Below are positions 1 through 10,002 of a stretch of 64,000 bases of DNA, piece by piece. The stretch's first letter is position 1. The number at the start of each line of letters is the position of its first letter. A model generated the notes under the pieces. It made no database searches. It was not told the DNA's origin and saw nothing but the letters and a program-made list of their open reading frames with translations. The stretch comes from Stictocephala bisonia (lineage: Eukaryota > Arthropoda > Insecta > Hemiptera > Membracidae), in the NCBI GenBank assembly GCA_035578905.1, contig JAQJVL010000057.1, forward strand, positions 682,001 to 746,000, given 5' to 3'. The position numbers were made by a program, and so were the translations under genes.

Positions 1-779
1 CCAAATATTTTACGGCGAACAAGTGTTGTCCTACTATCTTTGCATATATAGTCAATTTTTGTCAGACACAAGCTGTCAATTAATAATTTAAAATTTTTTT
101 TGTAAACAATAAATAAATAAACAAGTTGTAATTGTTCAATTCCCTTCGTTTTTGGTTAACTAAACAGGCAAATAATGTAATACAAGTTAAGTTAAGCTGT
201 GTTTCTATGCAGTGTTAGTGTAATGAACCGGCAGTGGTTACTTGCTTTGTATCACAGAGGCTTTCTCTTGGATTGAAAATAAACATAAAGTGCTACCAAT
301 CTGTCTCTACTTCCCCCACGCCAAACAGTTCCCTCAGTCGCTTCTTTATACCCTTTATGAGTGTTTACTTTTTACTCGCAGTTTATGTTTTTGATTGTTA
401 TGAGTCAGTCATGCTAGTTAAGCAGTTTCTAATACATTTTTATCGTAATTATTAGGTAATGAAGAATATAAAATTGTTATATTTATTTATTAGAATTCCT
501 AATAAGAAGTGGAATGAATCACTACATATTCTACTATTTTTTATCAGGTTATAATTTTTTTTATCATACACTTCTCCGTCTGTCATTAATGCTATTTCTC
601 GTGCTAATAGAAACCATCTTTATAATATTAAGGAAGAAGGAATAATGACGTTAATAATAAAATTAACATTAGGAAGGTATCCTGAAGTATTGAAAGTGGC
701 AACATCGATTCATATCTTCAATGCCTTTCCAGTTTTAAGCGAACTATAATCATTGTCTTACTCAAATACCACCTTTTTA
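1..779. other. AT-rich DNA without a recognisable gene
   Basis: The stretch is AT-rich and holds only short open frames, the longest being 73 codons at 234-455, without a recognisable domain. I see no promoter, RNA gene or repeat structure that I can support. Confidence 0.6.
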
Positions 780-1985
780 GGAGAGGCCAACCTTTAACCT
801 TACTCTACCCATTCTCTGTAGACTGTTGATAAGTGCGGGGAACTAACAGATAGAGTAAGGGAGAGTACCCACCATTCTCATAGACTGTTGATAAGTGCGG
901 GGAACTATCAGATAGAGAAAGCGAGAGGCCCACCATTCTCATAGACTGTTGATAAGTGCGGGGAACTATCAGATAGAGTAAGCGAGAGTGCCCACCATTC
1001 TCATAGACTGTTGATAAGTGCGGGGAACTATCAGATAGAGAAAGCGAGAGGCCCACCATTCTCATAGACTGTTGATAAGTACGGGGAACTATCAGATAGA
1101 GTAAGCGAGGGTGCCCACCATTCTCATAGACTGTTGATAAGTGCGGGGAACTATCAGATAGAGTAAGGGAGAGTACCCACCATTCTCATAGTCTGTGGAT
1201 AAGTGCGGGGACTATCAGATAGAATAAGAGAGATTGCCCACCATTCCCATAGACTGTCGATAAGTGCGGGGAACTATCAGATAGAGTAAGCGAGGGTGCC
1301 CACCATTCTCATTGACTGTTGATAAGTGCGGGGACTATCAGATAGAATAAGAGAGACTGCTCACCATTCCCATAGACTGTCGATAGTGCGGAGACTATCA
1401 GATAGAGTAAGCGAGGGTGCCCACCATTCTCATAGACTGTTGATAAGTGCGGGGAACTATCAGATAGAGTAAGGGAGAGTACCCACCATTCTCATAGACT
1501 GTGGATAAGTGCGGGGACTATCAGATAGAATAAGAGAGATTGCCCACCATTCCCATAGACTGTCGATAAGTGCGGGACTATCAGATAGAGTAAGCGAGGG
1601 TGCCCACCATTCTCATTGACTGTTGATAAGTGCGGGGAACTATCAGATGGAGTAAGCGAGAGTGCCCACCATTCTTATAGACTGTTGATAAGTGCGGGGA
1701 ACTATCAGATAAAAGTAAGTGAGAGTGCCCACCATTCTTATAGACTGTTGATAAGGGCGGGGAACTATCAGATAGAGTAAGCGAGAGTGCCCACCATGCT
1801 CATAGACTGTTGATAAGTGCGGGGAACTTCAGATAGAGTAAGGTAATGTGCCCACCATTCTCATAGACTGTTGATAATTGCGGAGAACTTCAGATAGAGA
1901 AAGGGAGAGTACCCACAATGTTCATAGACTATTGATAATTGCGGAGAACTTCAGATAGAGTAAGCGAGAGTACCCACCTTAGGTG
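780..1985. repeat. 61-62-bp minisatellite, about 19 units
   Basis: A unit of about 61-62 bp repeats from about 780 to 1980. Its landmarks are GACTGTTGATAAGTGCGGGG, then CTATCAGATAGAGTAAG, then CCCACCATTCTCATA. Inner units are close to identical. Some units from about 1190 to 1640 lack one or two bases and share variants (TGTCGATA, AATAAGAGAG), which suggests local block duplication. The last three units are the most diverged. The 86-codon reverse-strand frame at 805-1065 is only the repeat read through and I do not regard it as a gene. Confidence 0.95.
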
Positions 1986-4029
1986 ATACATTTCTGTGAT
2001 AAAGTTAATATACAGTAAAGTAGAATATTTTTAATCCTGATATACGCTAAAGTATTGTAAGACAGTAAAACACCCTCAAAATAGTAGCAAGCATTTGCTA
2101 TTTACGGAAAGAATTATATAGGTATAATTGTTGTTTATTAATAAACCATAAATAATAATAAAATATGTTTAGTAAATAATTTAATAATTATTTTATTTAA
2201 TCATAAATTACCTCTAATTTTTCTATGAAGGAGAGGCCGATTTCCTTCTTAACCTTACTGTGCCCATTCTCCATACACTGTTGTTCTATACGGAGAACTT
2301 ATTCAAAGGAAGCGAATCAGCACAGTACAATGTGAACATTATTTACAGAAAAAGAAATGTAAATTATTTGCTTGCAGTCTTTTGTTATGTAAATTAACAA
2401 TTATAAAGCTATAACTATGGACAACCTCTGTAACGCAGTTTTGACATGTTTTATGAATGTTGGCAATAAGGTGAACACAGTGCAATCTAATTTTCCCTTA
2501 GGAAACTAATGTTTTTATGAAAGATAATGAATTTAATTTAAGATAATGTCTTAACGAATTTACTTAAACATCATTAACAAGTAATAATGTTATGAATGGA
2601 TTATGCAACGTCAAAACAAAATAAATAAGTTGTTGGTCTTATTGCTCCTCTGAAACGTAGCTTGTATGTAATTAGACGTAAACGTATACGTAAAAGTCAT
2701 TATTAAGGTTATTGTCGGTTTGTTCTATGAAATATAGTTTATATAAAGTTAGTTGTTAGTAATAAAGTACGTAAAGTTAAGCAACTTGCTCTTTAAAATG
2801 TAATTAAACTTGGTATTATGAGAAATACTCTTTTTATACATTTCTTTTGCGTTATTCACGACTCCGCCTCTCCTCTGTCACGTTATCTCGTGTACACACT
2901 ACTGTGTTGCAGGTGACATTTTATCCCCCCCCTCACCCATCACCGTGACGGATAACGGTTGTAACCCAAAATGGACCACAAAGTAGGATTTATGACAGCA
3001 GAGTAGCCATATGACGTCATCCTTGTGTCAAAGGTTGGCACAACCGAGCAAAATACGTGGGTCGAACCAACCACGATAAGAAAAATTTCAGACTAAATCA
3101 CTTTCAATACGTTTAGAAATGTAAACGGTGGTATAATGTAACGAATTTCTAGGGTAGTTGGTATTATATATTTTTAAGTCTTTACTGTTAAATCTTGCCG
3201 CTTTACTTGATGTATTTTGATTTTTATAAAATGACTTGCCGACAGCCCTCGCTACAGGTGGTTCTCTACGCTTACTTACAATCCCTAACTAAGTGGTTCC
3301 GTCTCAACCATTACATATATAGAAAATCTCATCCGACTGTAATCCTCCTAGATAACAAAGTTTTATATTCTTTAAAACCATTTTAGATGGATTGATAAAC
3401 GTGCAGTCATGTCAGAGAGGAGAAATAACCTTAAAATTTCACAATAAAAACAAAATTAATTAGCCAAGCTTTTTTGTCAGCTGTTTGAAATAAATTATTA
3501 AGTGAAATGAATACCGTACCAATGTCACTCTTATGGAAACAAGAATAGGTTGAGAGGCTTCCTTGAGGTATGGAATCCGAGAAACCCTTTCTTAATGGGT
3601 CTCTATAATACAAAAGCTAACTTTCCTCCAAATTTTATCAAAATCTGTTGAGTGGTTCCGCAGATTTCGCAATGAGAGTGTGTAGGCCTACATCGTTTTT
3701 GGATTTTATACAAAAAGATAATATCAGTAATCAACCAAACACAGGCTGTGAAGAAATCCGTAACTGATCAGGGGACACCCCTGTCACTCGCTGCGCTCGT
3801 TACACCTCGGCCTGTGACTTTTGACTACAAATAATAAATAGGTTAACTGTATAACGTAAAATCACAATATTAAATTTATTTACAGTATCTCACTCACATT
3901 AATTGCCTTGCTACCTATTTATTAGTAAAAACACCCAATTATATTACTTTGCCTATTTCAAACGTGTGTATTTCATTTGTTTTTGTTTACAGGTAAAGAT
4001 TAATTAGATACATAAAACAACTACATTAG
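1986..4029. other. Intergenic DNA with an orphan minisatellite unit and transposon-like scraps
   Basis: No gene is supported. Bases 2226-2330 resemble one diverged unit of the minisatellite that ends near 1980 (see its own entry). Bases 2840-3090 are more GC-rich and contain a run of C but no convincing frame. Bases 3431-3720 contain a phrase of the type found in 3' parts of insect transposons (TTTTATCAAAATCTGTTGAG) and a 60-codon reverse frame, but I cannot place them in a family. Confidence 0.5.
2226..2330. repeat. Isolated diverged unit of the 61-62-bp minisatellite
   Basis: GAGAGGCC, then TTAACCTTACT, then CCCATTCTC, then ACTGTTG and GGAGAACTT follow one another in the same order as at 785-850, the left edge of the main array. 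This copy sits about 245 bp beyond the array's right edge and is clearly older. The order and spacing make homology likely, though the identity is modest. Confidence 0.6.
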
Positions 4030-4621
4030 TTTACCATTTAAACCATGTCTACAACCTTTCCTGGTTTAACATTAACAAAGATCTAACATCATCAATATTA
4101 CAAACAGCATGGTTTACATTTGAACAGCTATTAAAACATTTGTAAATCATTGCCCTAAGGGAAAATTACTAAGAAATAATCGTCCTCATAAAGTAAGAAC
4201 AATGTTGGCAAATGAATTCAGACAAAACAATTGGGACGTACATGAAGAAATACACGTTCAGTCAACAGAAGGATGAAATAGAAGAATCGATATAATTGTT
4301 ATAAACAAAAATAGTAAATATGCCCTAATTACAGATCCTACAGTAAGATTTGAAACTACAATAGATCAGGCCGAATTAGTCAACAATGAAAAGAAGAAAA
4401 TGTATGAAGCTTACATTCCTCATTTAATTAAAATATACGACGTAGTAAAATGGGAATTAATTGGCCTTTTATTTGGAAGTAGAGGAACAATATCTAAATT
4501 CACCTCATCGTTCTTGAAAAATTACAACATATCAAATGATATAACAGAAAAAATACTAATTGGAGTTATAAAAGACTCTACTTATATGTTGAACCACCAT
4601 TTATTTTATAAAACAAATTAA
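4030..4621 (+). pseudogene. C-terminal endonuclease-like fragment of an R2-type non-LTR retrotransposon
   Basis: From about 4148 to the stop at 4619-4621 one frame reads a conserved-looking protein tail: a Cys-Pro-Lys start, a run HKVRTMLANEF, then RIDII followed 10 residues later by DPTVRFE, and later GSRGTISK. The spacing of Asp residues is like a PD-(D/E)XK restriction-endonuclease-like domain, which R2-group LINEs carry after their reverse transcriptase. The frame is broken by a TGA at 4274-4276, where Arg (CGA) is a likely ancestral codon, so CpG decay would explain it. Upstream, 4080-4150 reads on in a different frame, implying a frameshift. The longest intact piece is 73 codons from 4400. 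No reverse transcriptase part is present. The family assignment rests on motif memory only; another endonuclease-bearing element is possible. Confidence 0.5.
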
Positions 4622-4934
4622 CAAAATTATTTTGTACTTGATCTTTATGGTCACCTCAAATGTGAGCCAGTTGTCAATTTATTATTTTGATAAATATGAT
4701 TTTATCTCTCTCTACATATGAACAGCTTTTACTTTTCGATTCATATAAATCTCTCTCCATGTTATTATTATGGCCGAAAACGAACTTTAAGGGCTTCTCG
4801 TGCCTTTAAGATTGACAATTTTGAAGAATTAAGACCTTATTGCACAACTAAAACAGAGGCAAACACCTCGACCGTTTAAATCGGTTAAGAAATAAGGGAG
4901 GAGTTACTTTGACAAAAAACTGCTTCACGTATTA
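4622..4934. other. AT-rich spacer
   Basis: It holds the 3' flank of the LINE-like fragment and no open frame or repeat that I can support. Confidence 0.5.
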
Positions 4935-5748
4935 TATACAGAGTGAGTTTTATGTCCTGGCACACCTGGATATAATTTAAACGGCCCGAGATATCTATGT
5001 GAAACCTTGACCCTACCTATTATAACATATTTTCTTAATTTTTCAAGTTGTTGAAAATTTTGCCCCCCTTTTCTAAAGGGGGGTAAAGGGGGACAACTAA
5101 AAATTTTCAAATACAAACCCCTATCATGTGACCCCTCATTTTAAAGGGAATAAAAAATGAAATCCAATAATGCAAACTAGAGGTCTCTACGTTTATTGTA
5201 ACAGATTTTATGACAAATCTATAATAATAAAATCACTAACTGTCCTGTTTATCGTAACATGCTTTGGTCATTTTGGACTAACATGAGTCAACATGCTTTG
5301 GAATTTCCCTTGTTCTTATCTTACCGGTTGCAACAATCTACTGTTGACTTTCTCTTTACTACTCACTTGCATTTCATCATAGATATCTCGGGCCGTTTAA
5401 ATTATATCCAGGTGTGCCAGGACATAAAAAAAAGGACAAAACAGTTACTGATTTTATTATTATAAATTTGTCATAAAATCTGTTAAAATAAACGTATAGA
5501 CCTCTAGTTTGCATTATTGGATTTCTTTTTCTATTCCCTTTAAAATGAGGGGTCACATGATAGGGGTTTGTATTTGAAAATATTTAGTTGCCCCCCTTTA
5601 CCCCCCTTTAGAAAAGGGGGCAAAATTTTCAACAACTTGAAAAATTAAGAAAATATGTTATAATAGGTAAGGTCAAGGTTTCACATAGATATCTCGGGCC
5701 GTTTAAATTATATCCAGGTGTGCCAGGACATAAAACTCACTCTGTATA
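4935..5748. mobile_element. 0.8-kb foldback (MITE-like) element with about 314-bp inverted arms
   Basis: The ends are TATACAGAGTGAG at 4935 and its reverse complement ending at 5748. The left arm runs to about 5248 and pairs with about 5436-5748, with only scattered mismatches, including a C-rich/G-rich block near 5062 and 5593. The central 187 bp contain a third copy of the terminal 50 bases (5378-5430), in the same orientation as the right end. The flanks fit a TA target duplication, but this is weak because the end itself is TA-rich. No transposase is encoded; the two short frames inside are by-products. It is probably a non-autonomous DNA transposon. Confidence 0.85.
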
Positions 5749-6857
5749 AGGATTACTACGCTAGTTTAACGTAGGTGGCCAAAACTGTTAACTAATAAAT
5801 CTCCTAATAACCACGAATCGTTGAAACAGTGGTTCAAGATTATTCAATTGTTATTAAGAATGCTAGTCATTATTTTTCACTAAACTAAGCTTATAAATAT
5901 TAATAATTATATGTTTATCACTGTAAATCAAGTTCGTGTAGTGGTACTTTAGATTTAGGCCTAGTGTTTTACGTTAATAGTCGAATCTCCTTCGCCGTGC
6001 GAACTTGATGTGGCTTAAGGCCGTGGAAAAATTAAAATACTCTATATATAAATCTGTTGCCCCAAAATACTAACATCAATCGTTGAATGTTTAGGGAAAT
6101 GCCTAATGTAGAACATGGAGCATAAAAGTAAAGGTTTTCTACAATAAATACATAATTCGAATATAACGTAAGGGAAGAGAAAGAGAGAGAGAAATAAAGA
6201 TTACAAAGATGTTAAAATACGTAAGACACCCGAAGTTGCGGTTACCTGGGAAGGGGAGTGTGAGCAAGCTCACAAAAAGGAGTTTATAGGTGGTGTCCCA
6301 AACAAGCGGGGCTTGGTATACGATTTTTGTAGAGTTTTGAAGTACATATTGAGCGTTGTCCTTCGCAGAAAGAGTTAAGAGATTGAATTTTAATTGTTTT
6401 GGCAAGTTCATTTAATGGAAATCTTCCTTTAGCCAGCCGCTAAGTGGAAAATTAAATTAGATAATATATGGTATTGTTATATTTTTAATAAGAACATGAT
6501 TTTGTGATATATTTTTATATATTGGTAAAATAGATTAACTTCTATATTACATTTATTTTAAATATAATTAGCCAAGGAGAATTTTTTCACAATAAAGTGG
6601 CCCTCAGTTTAAGAAAATCTTAGATGGTAAAAATTTTAAAATATGTATAAAAAAAGATTGTCGCGTATGCTTAATGATTGTGCTATTGATAAAATATAAT
6701 TAACAATCTAATAGCAGTCTAACATGTAAACCCATTGTTTCAAGGCAACATCATAGAGAATTGTGACTAGTGTATTACCACGAGAATCCTAAGAACATAA
6801 GAAATAGTTTTTCAGAAATGTTAAGAAGAAAAAACTGATTAACCAACATTTAAAACT
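5749..6857. other. AT-rich DNA without a recognisable gene
   Basis: The longest frame is 90 codons on the reverse strand at 6139-6411. It is low in complexity where it crosses the GA-rich stretch 6172-6196 and has no family resemblance. A small perfect hairpin, GTGAGCAAGCTCAC, lies near 6258. Nothing else is supported. Confidence 0.5.
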
Positions 6858-6941
6858 ATCCCTTTTTTTAAAAGAAAGGCAACGGCTGAGACTGATCAGA
6901 GACAAATTATTCCATGCATATTAACTCATTGTGTCACCGTG
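6858..6941. repeat. Dispersed repeat A, copy 1
   Basis: About 85 bp here match 63679-63766 in the same orientation, including the shared core CTGATCAGAGACAAATTATT and the end ATTGTGTCACCGTG. The two copies diverge completely at the right after that point. The family is unknown; it may be the end of a larger interspersed element. Confidence 0.75.
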
Positions 6942-7555
6942 TTATCCCTTCAAGAACCCCCAATTGGAAGGCCAGTGTTTTTATTTTTCGTGTATTTTAC
7001 TCAACCTAATGATGATGTCCATGAGCATGTTTTACAGTATAATATTTTGTTACAGGTACGATGATTAGACTGACCACTCTATTGATTTTGTAAGTACATT
7101 ATACTATTTTTTGTTCCATCAAGTCGGTTTTCATTAGTGTTTAACTTAAATTTAACTAGTATTCGTTGTAATTGTTTTCCCAACTCAGTCTCACCAAGTA
7201 CGAAGAATCAGTATTAAATGCAAATTAATGTAAAAAAGTAAATATAAGTGGATCTAAAATTATTTTGGTGTTCTGTCTCCCTTGCACAATGTTTCGCTGC
7301 ATTTTTCCCTCACATATACGAGTACAAGGGTAAGTAAAATCCTTTCTCTAATCTATCTGTTTTTAGCCTTTATTTCACCATACAATTTAATTTTTTTTTT
7401 TTATCTAAATATCACCTCTTATAGTCATTTTCTGTCTTGTCCAATGACAGCTTGAGCAAGGTGTTCAGATAATTTCCTCATGCTTATAAAGGCGAACCCA
7501 ATTCCATCATTGCTTCACAAATTAGAATCATCATGTCCTCATCCATATACATACA
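6942..7555. other. AT-rich DNA without a recognisable gene
   Basis: No frame, RNA gene or repeat is evident. A T-run of about a dozen bases lies near 7389. Confidence 0.5.
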
Positions 7556-7868
7556 AACTCAGTTCGGTCATTTGACAACCAGGGCTCTTGCTTCAAAGGT
7601 AGTTTTCAACAAACTCAGTTCGGTATTTGACAACCAGGGCCCTTGCTTCACAAGGTAGTTTTCAACAAACTCAGTTCGGTCATTTGACAACCAGGGCCCT
7701 TGCTTCACAAGGTAGTTTTCAACAAACTCAGTTCGGTCATTTGACAACCAGGGCTCTTGCTTCACAAGCTAATCTTCATCCATACATACAACAAAGGTAG
7801 ACTTTATCCATACATACCAACTCAGTTCATCTATTTGAAAACCAGAGTTCGTGCTTCACAAAGTAGAG
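7556..7868. repeat. About 57-bp minisatellite, left part
   Basis: Units of 55-57 bp repeat with landmarks AACTCAGTTCGGTCATTTGA, CAACCAGGGC and CTTGCTTCACAAGG. Four units are close copies; two more, up to about 7868, are diverged. Because 57 is a multiple of three, a 65-codon reverse-strand frame runs through the array; it is a by-product. The array is cut at 7868 by a LINE and resumes at about 8903. Confidence 0.9.
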
Positions 7869-8897
7869 TCCTCAAATCAAATCAAAATATTTATCCTCGA
7901 TTAACAATGTAATATTTCATGACAGTCAAAAATAATATAATGTTTCAATAATTACAAACAATCATATAATCTACAATTTTTCCTTATCAGCTAGGAAGGC
8001 ACTTATAGAGTAATACTCCTTAGTTAACAGAAAGTCCTTTAACATTTTTCTAAACATTTTTAGTGAGGACTGAGCCCTAAGACGTGATGGAAGGTTATTA
8101 AATATTTTAACCGCAGATGCAGATATTTGTTTTCCAAAAAAATGTAGTACGGTGTTTTGGAGTTGGTATTTTGTTGAAATTTCTCAATGTATAATTAGAA
8201 TCTGTTTTATGCGCGTGAAGTTGAATGTTTTGTTTAAAAAAGTACGACACTTCTAGAATGTACAGACTAGGGAAAGTTAACAGGTTAGCTAAAGTAAACA
8301 TGCCTCTTCAGGATTGGAATTTTTTAAAACCCAGAATAACCCTCAAGGCCCTCTTCTGCAAACGTAAGACCCGCTTAGTACCAGTGGATTAAGCACCCCA
8401 TATTGGAAGGCTGTATACCATATGAGGATAAATACAACCATAGTAAGCCGCTAATTGTATATCTCTGTTAGCATAATACAAGTCTACGAAGAACAAAAAT
8501 ATCACTGCTTATTTTTCTTCATACCTTATCAATGTTATGGTGATACTTTAGGTTGTAGTCAATCAACAGACCCAAAAAGTTAGTAGATTCAGAAGATTGT
8601 ATTTCAGAATCACCTATAAATATATGAGAATTTACGTTATTGTCATTATTTTTGCGTCGTTTTAGGTGAAATTCAGGTCACTGTTAACAGAGACACAATT
8701 ATCATCCAACCATTGCAAAAGGGCACTGCATTGAATAAATGTTTTGACTTCAAGATGTTCTAGGTTTTTATGGGAAAGATTGAATGAGATGTCATCAGCA
8801 AATAGACAAATATTTCCGCCTCGTATGCTATGGGATATGTCATTTATATATAATAAGAACAAAATAGGTCCCAATACTGAACCTTGGGGACCTCGTC
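7869..8897 (-). pseudogene. 5'-truncated non-LTR retrotransposon (Jockey/CR1-like), decayed
   Basis: Read on the reverse strand, the element starts inside the reverse transcriptase with RGPQGSVLGPILFLLYINDI just below 8895, followed by the catalytic box FADDIS near 8798. Further on come a thumb-like stretch (FLGLLIDYNLK, near 8553) and LQKRALRVILGFKKF near 8350. A conserved-looking tail ends in YYSISAFL just before a TAG at 7971-7973. About 100 bp of 3' UTR then end in a TTTGATTTGATTTG-type tail at 7869. Such a simple-repeat tail and 5' truncation are usual for LINEs copied by target-primed reverse transcription. At least one frameshift (near 8510) and stops near 8390 and 8310 show it is dead. 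It sits inside the 57-bp minisatellite. Clade is uncertain. Confidence 0.85.
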
Positions 8898-8990
8898 AGT
8901 ATACACAAACTCAGATCCGTTATATGACAACAAGGGTTCATGCTTCAATAGGTAGATCACCATATATAGATAATATCAGTTAGGTTATCT
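8898..8990. repeat. 57-bp minisatellite, right remnant beyond the LINE
   Basis: AAACTCAGATCCGTTATATG, CAACAAGGGTTCATGCTTCA and AATAGGTAG follow the order of the unit seen at 7556-7868, with several substitutions. This is the part of the array on the far side of the LINE insertion. A short duplication, GGTTATCTGACAAT, follows at about 8984-9010. Confidence 0.7.
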
Positions 8991-9059
8991 GACAATAGGT
9001 TATCTGACAATATATAAAGTAATTTCCTCATGCATAGAGGGGAACTCATATTTTTATTT

Positions 9060-9440
9060 CGTAGCCCTAAGATCAAAATGACTGGACTGGGAGACACAGA
9101 ACGGTAGTTTACGAACACTTGCTCTCACAAGCAGGTGCTCGCCTAATCAACAGTTGCCACTGTCAATTAAGAATTCCAGAATACCTAAGGTGCTTAAAAC
9201 TCGTCTTAAACGCTTTCTTGCGTTTAATACGTTTTACAGCGTGGGCGAGTTTCTGGAAGGGAACAGAGAGACCAATTGAAGGACTGACCCCTCAGCTGAA
9301 AGTGGGTGCAAATTGGAGAAGGATGATTGCGAGAGTGAGTGATGATTAATTGTAAGTTTGACAGTGTTTTTGATGTGAATGAATGTCTAAATTTTAGATA
9401 TAATAGCTAATGCTTATAAATAAACTTATGCTGGAATGTT
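9060..9440 (+). pseudogene. C-terminal remnant of another LINE, plus strand
   Basis: One frame stays open from about 9102 to a TAA-type stop near 9278 and ends with a stretch typical of LINE C-termini: LPLSIKNSRIPK, then LKTRLKRFL, then NTFYSVGEFL. This matches in type, but not in sequence, the tail YYSISAFL of the LINE at 7869-8897, so it is a second element in the opposite direction. An AT-rich 3' UTR with TTATAAATAAA follows near 9415. No reverse transcriptase part remains. The 76-codon frame at 9119-9349 is a different reading frame and not meaningful. Confidence 0.6.
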
Positions 9441-9910
9441 AATTGTCTCCTGCACTAAAAAATTAAATGAAATGAGATTTTGCGTCTGACACTTGAAAGT
9501 TTATCCTTTTTTGTACTTGTATTAAATTTGTATTTACAAGAATGATTCGCTTTAATCGTCTGTAGTGCTTGGATGTATATCGTGATGTAAATATTATCTT
9601 TTTATAACCTTTCAATTGATCCTGCGCGTATAGTTTTCTTTCATGCATTTGCTATACATTTCATAAGATGATTTAAAATATGTCAATAGACCCGTCCTTA
9701 TAATATATTCATATACATATGTAAATAAATTGGCTCAGTAAATATTTTTTGTCTGTAAAAAGTTTATACTACCTAAAATAACTAATAGGAAACGTTATTC
9801 CCGCGGGATTAGTCTTACCGCTCCGGTTAAATAAATGAATCGGCAAATTTATTGCAGGCTCGCTCACGCTGATATGTTAACCCCCTCTCTTTATCCTTTG
9901 TTTTCAATCT
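9441..9910. other. AT-rich DNA without a recognisable gene
   Basis: I see one unsupported 61-codon reverse frame (9463-9648). From about 9790 the base composition becomes more balanced, leading into dispersed repeat B. Confidence 0.5.
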
Positions 9911-10002
9911 GCGTGATTTATTCCAGCATAGAAAAGTCCATAAAAGTCCGCTCTCTCTCCGATGATGAATGCCGACAGTCGGCTATCAGAGTGATTCCTG
10001 GC
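9911..10002. repeat. Dispersed repeat B, copy 1
   Basis: GCGTGATTTATT, TAAAAGTCC, CCGACAGTC and TATCAGAGTGATT follow in the same order and spacing as at 13230-13333. The copies are diverged but collinear in the same orientation. Family unknown. Confidence 0.6.

Noticed and set aside
805..1065. 86-codon reverse frame with Ser/Leu-rich repeats
   Set aside because: Entirely within the 61-62-bp minisatellite and broken as soon as a unit length changes.
780..1985. CRISPR-like array
   Set aside because: Units are tandem without distinct spacers and the genome is eukaryotic; the same holds for the 57-, 58- and 80-bp arrays.
3050..3075. tRNA B-box-like GGTCGAACC
   Set aside because: No A box at the right distance and no cloverleaf could be drawn around it.
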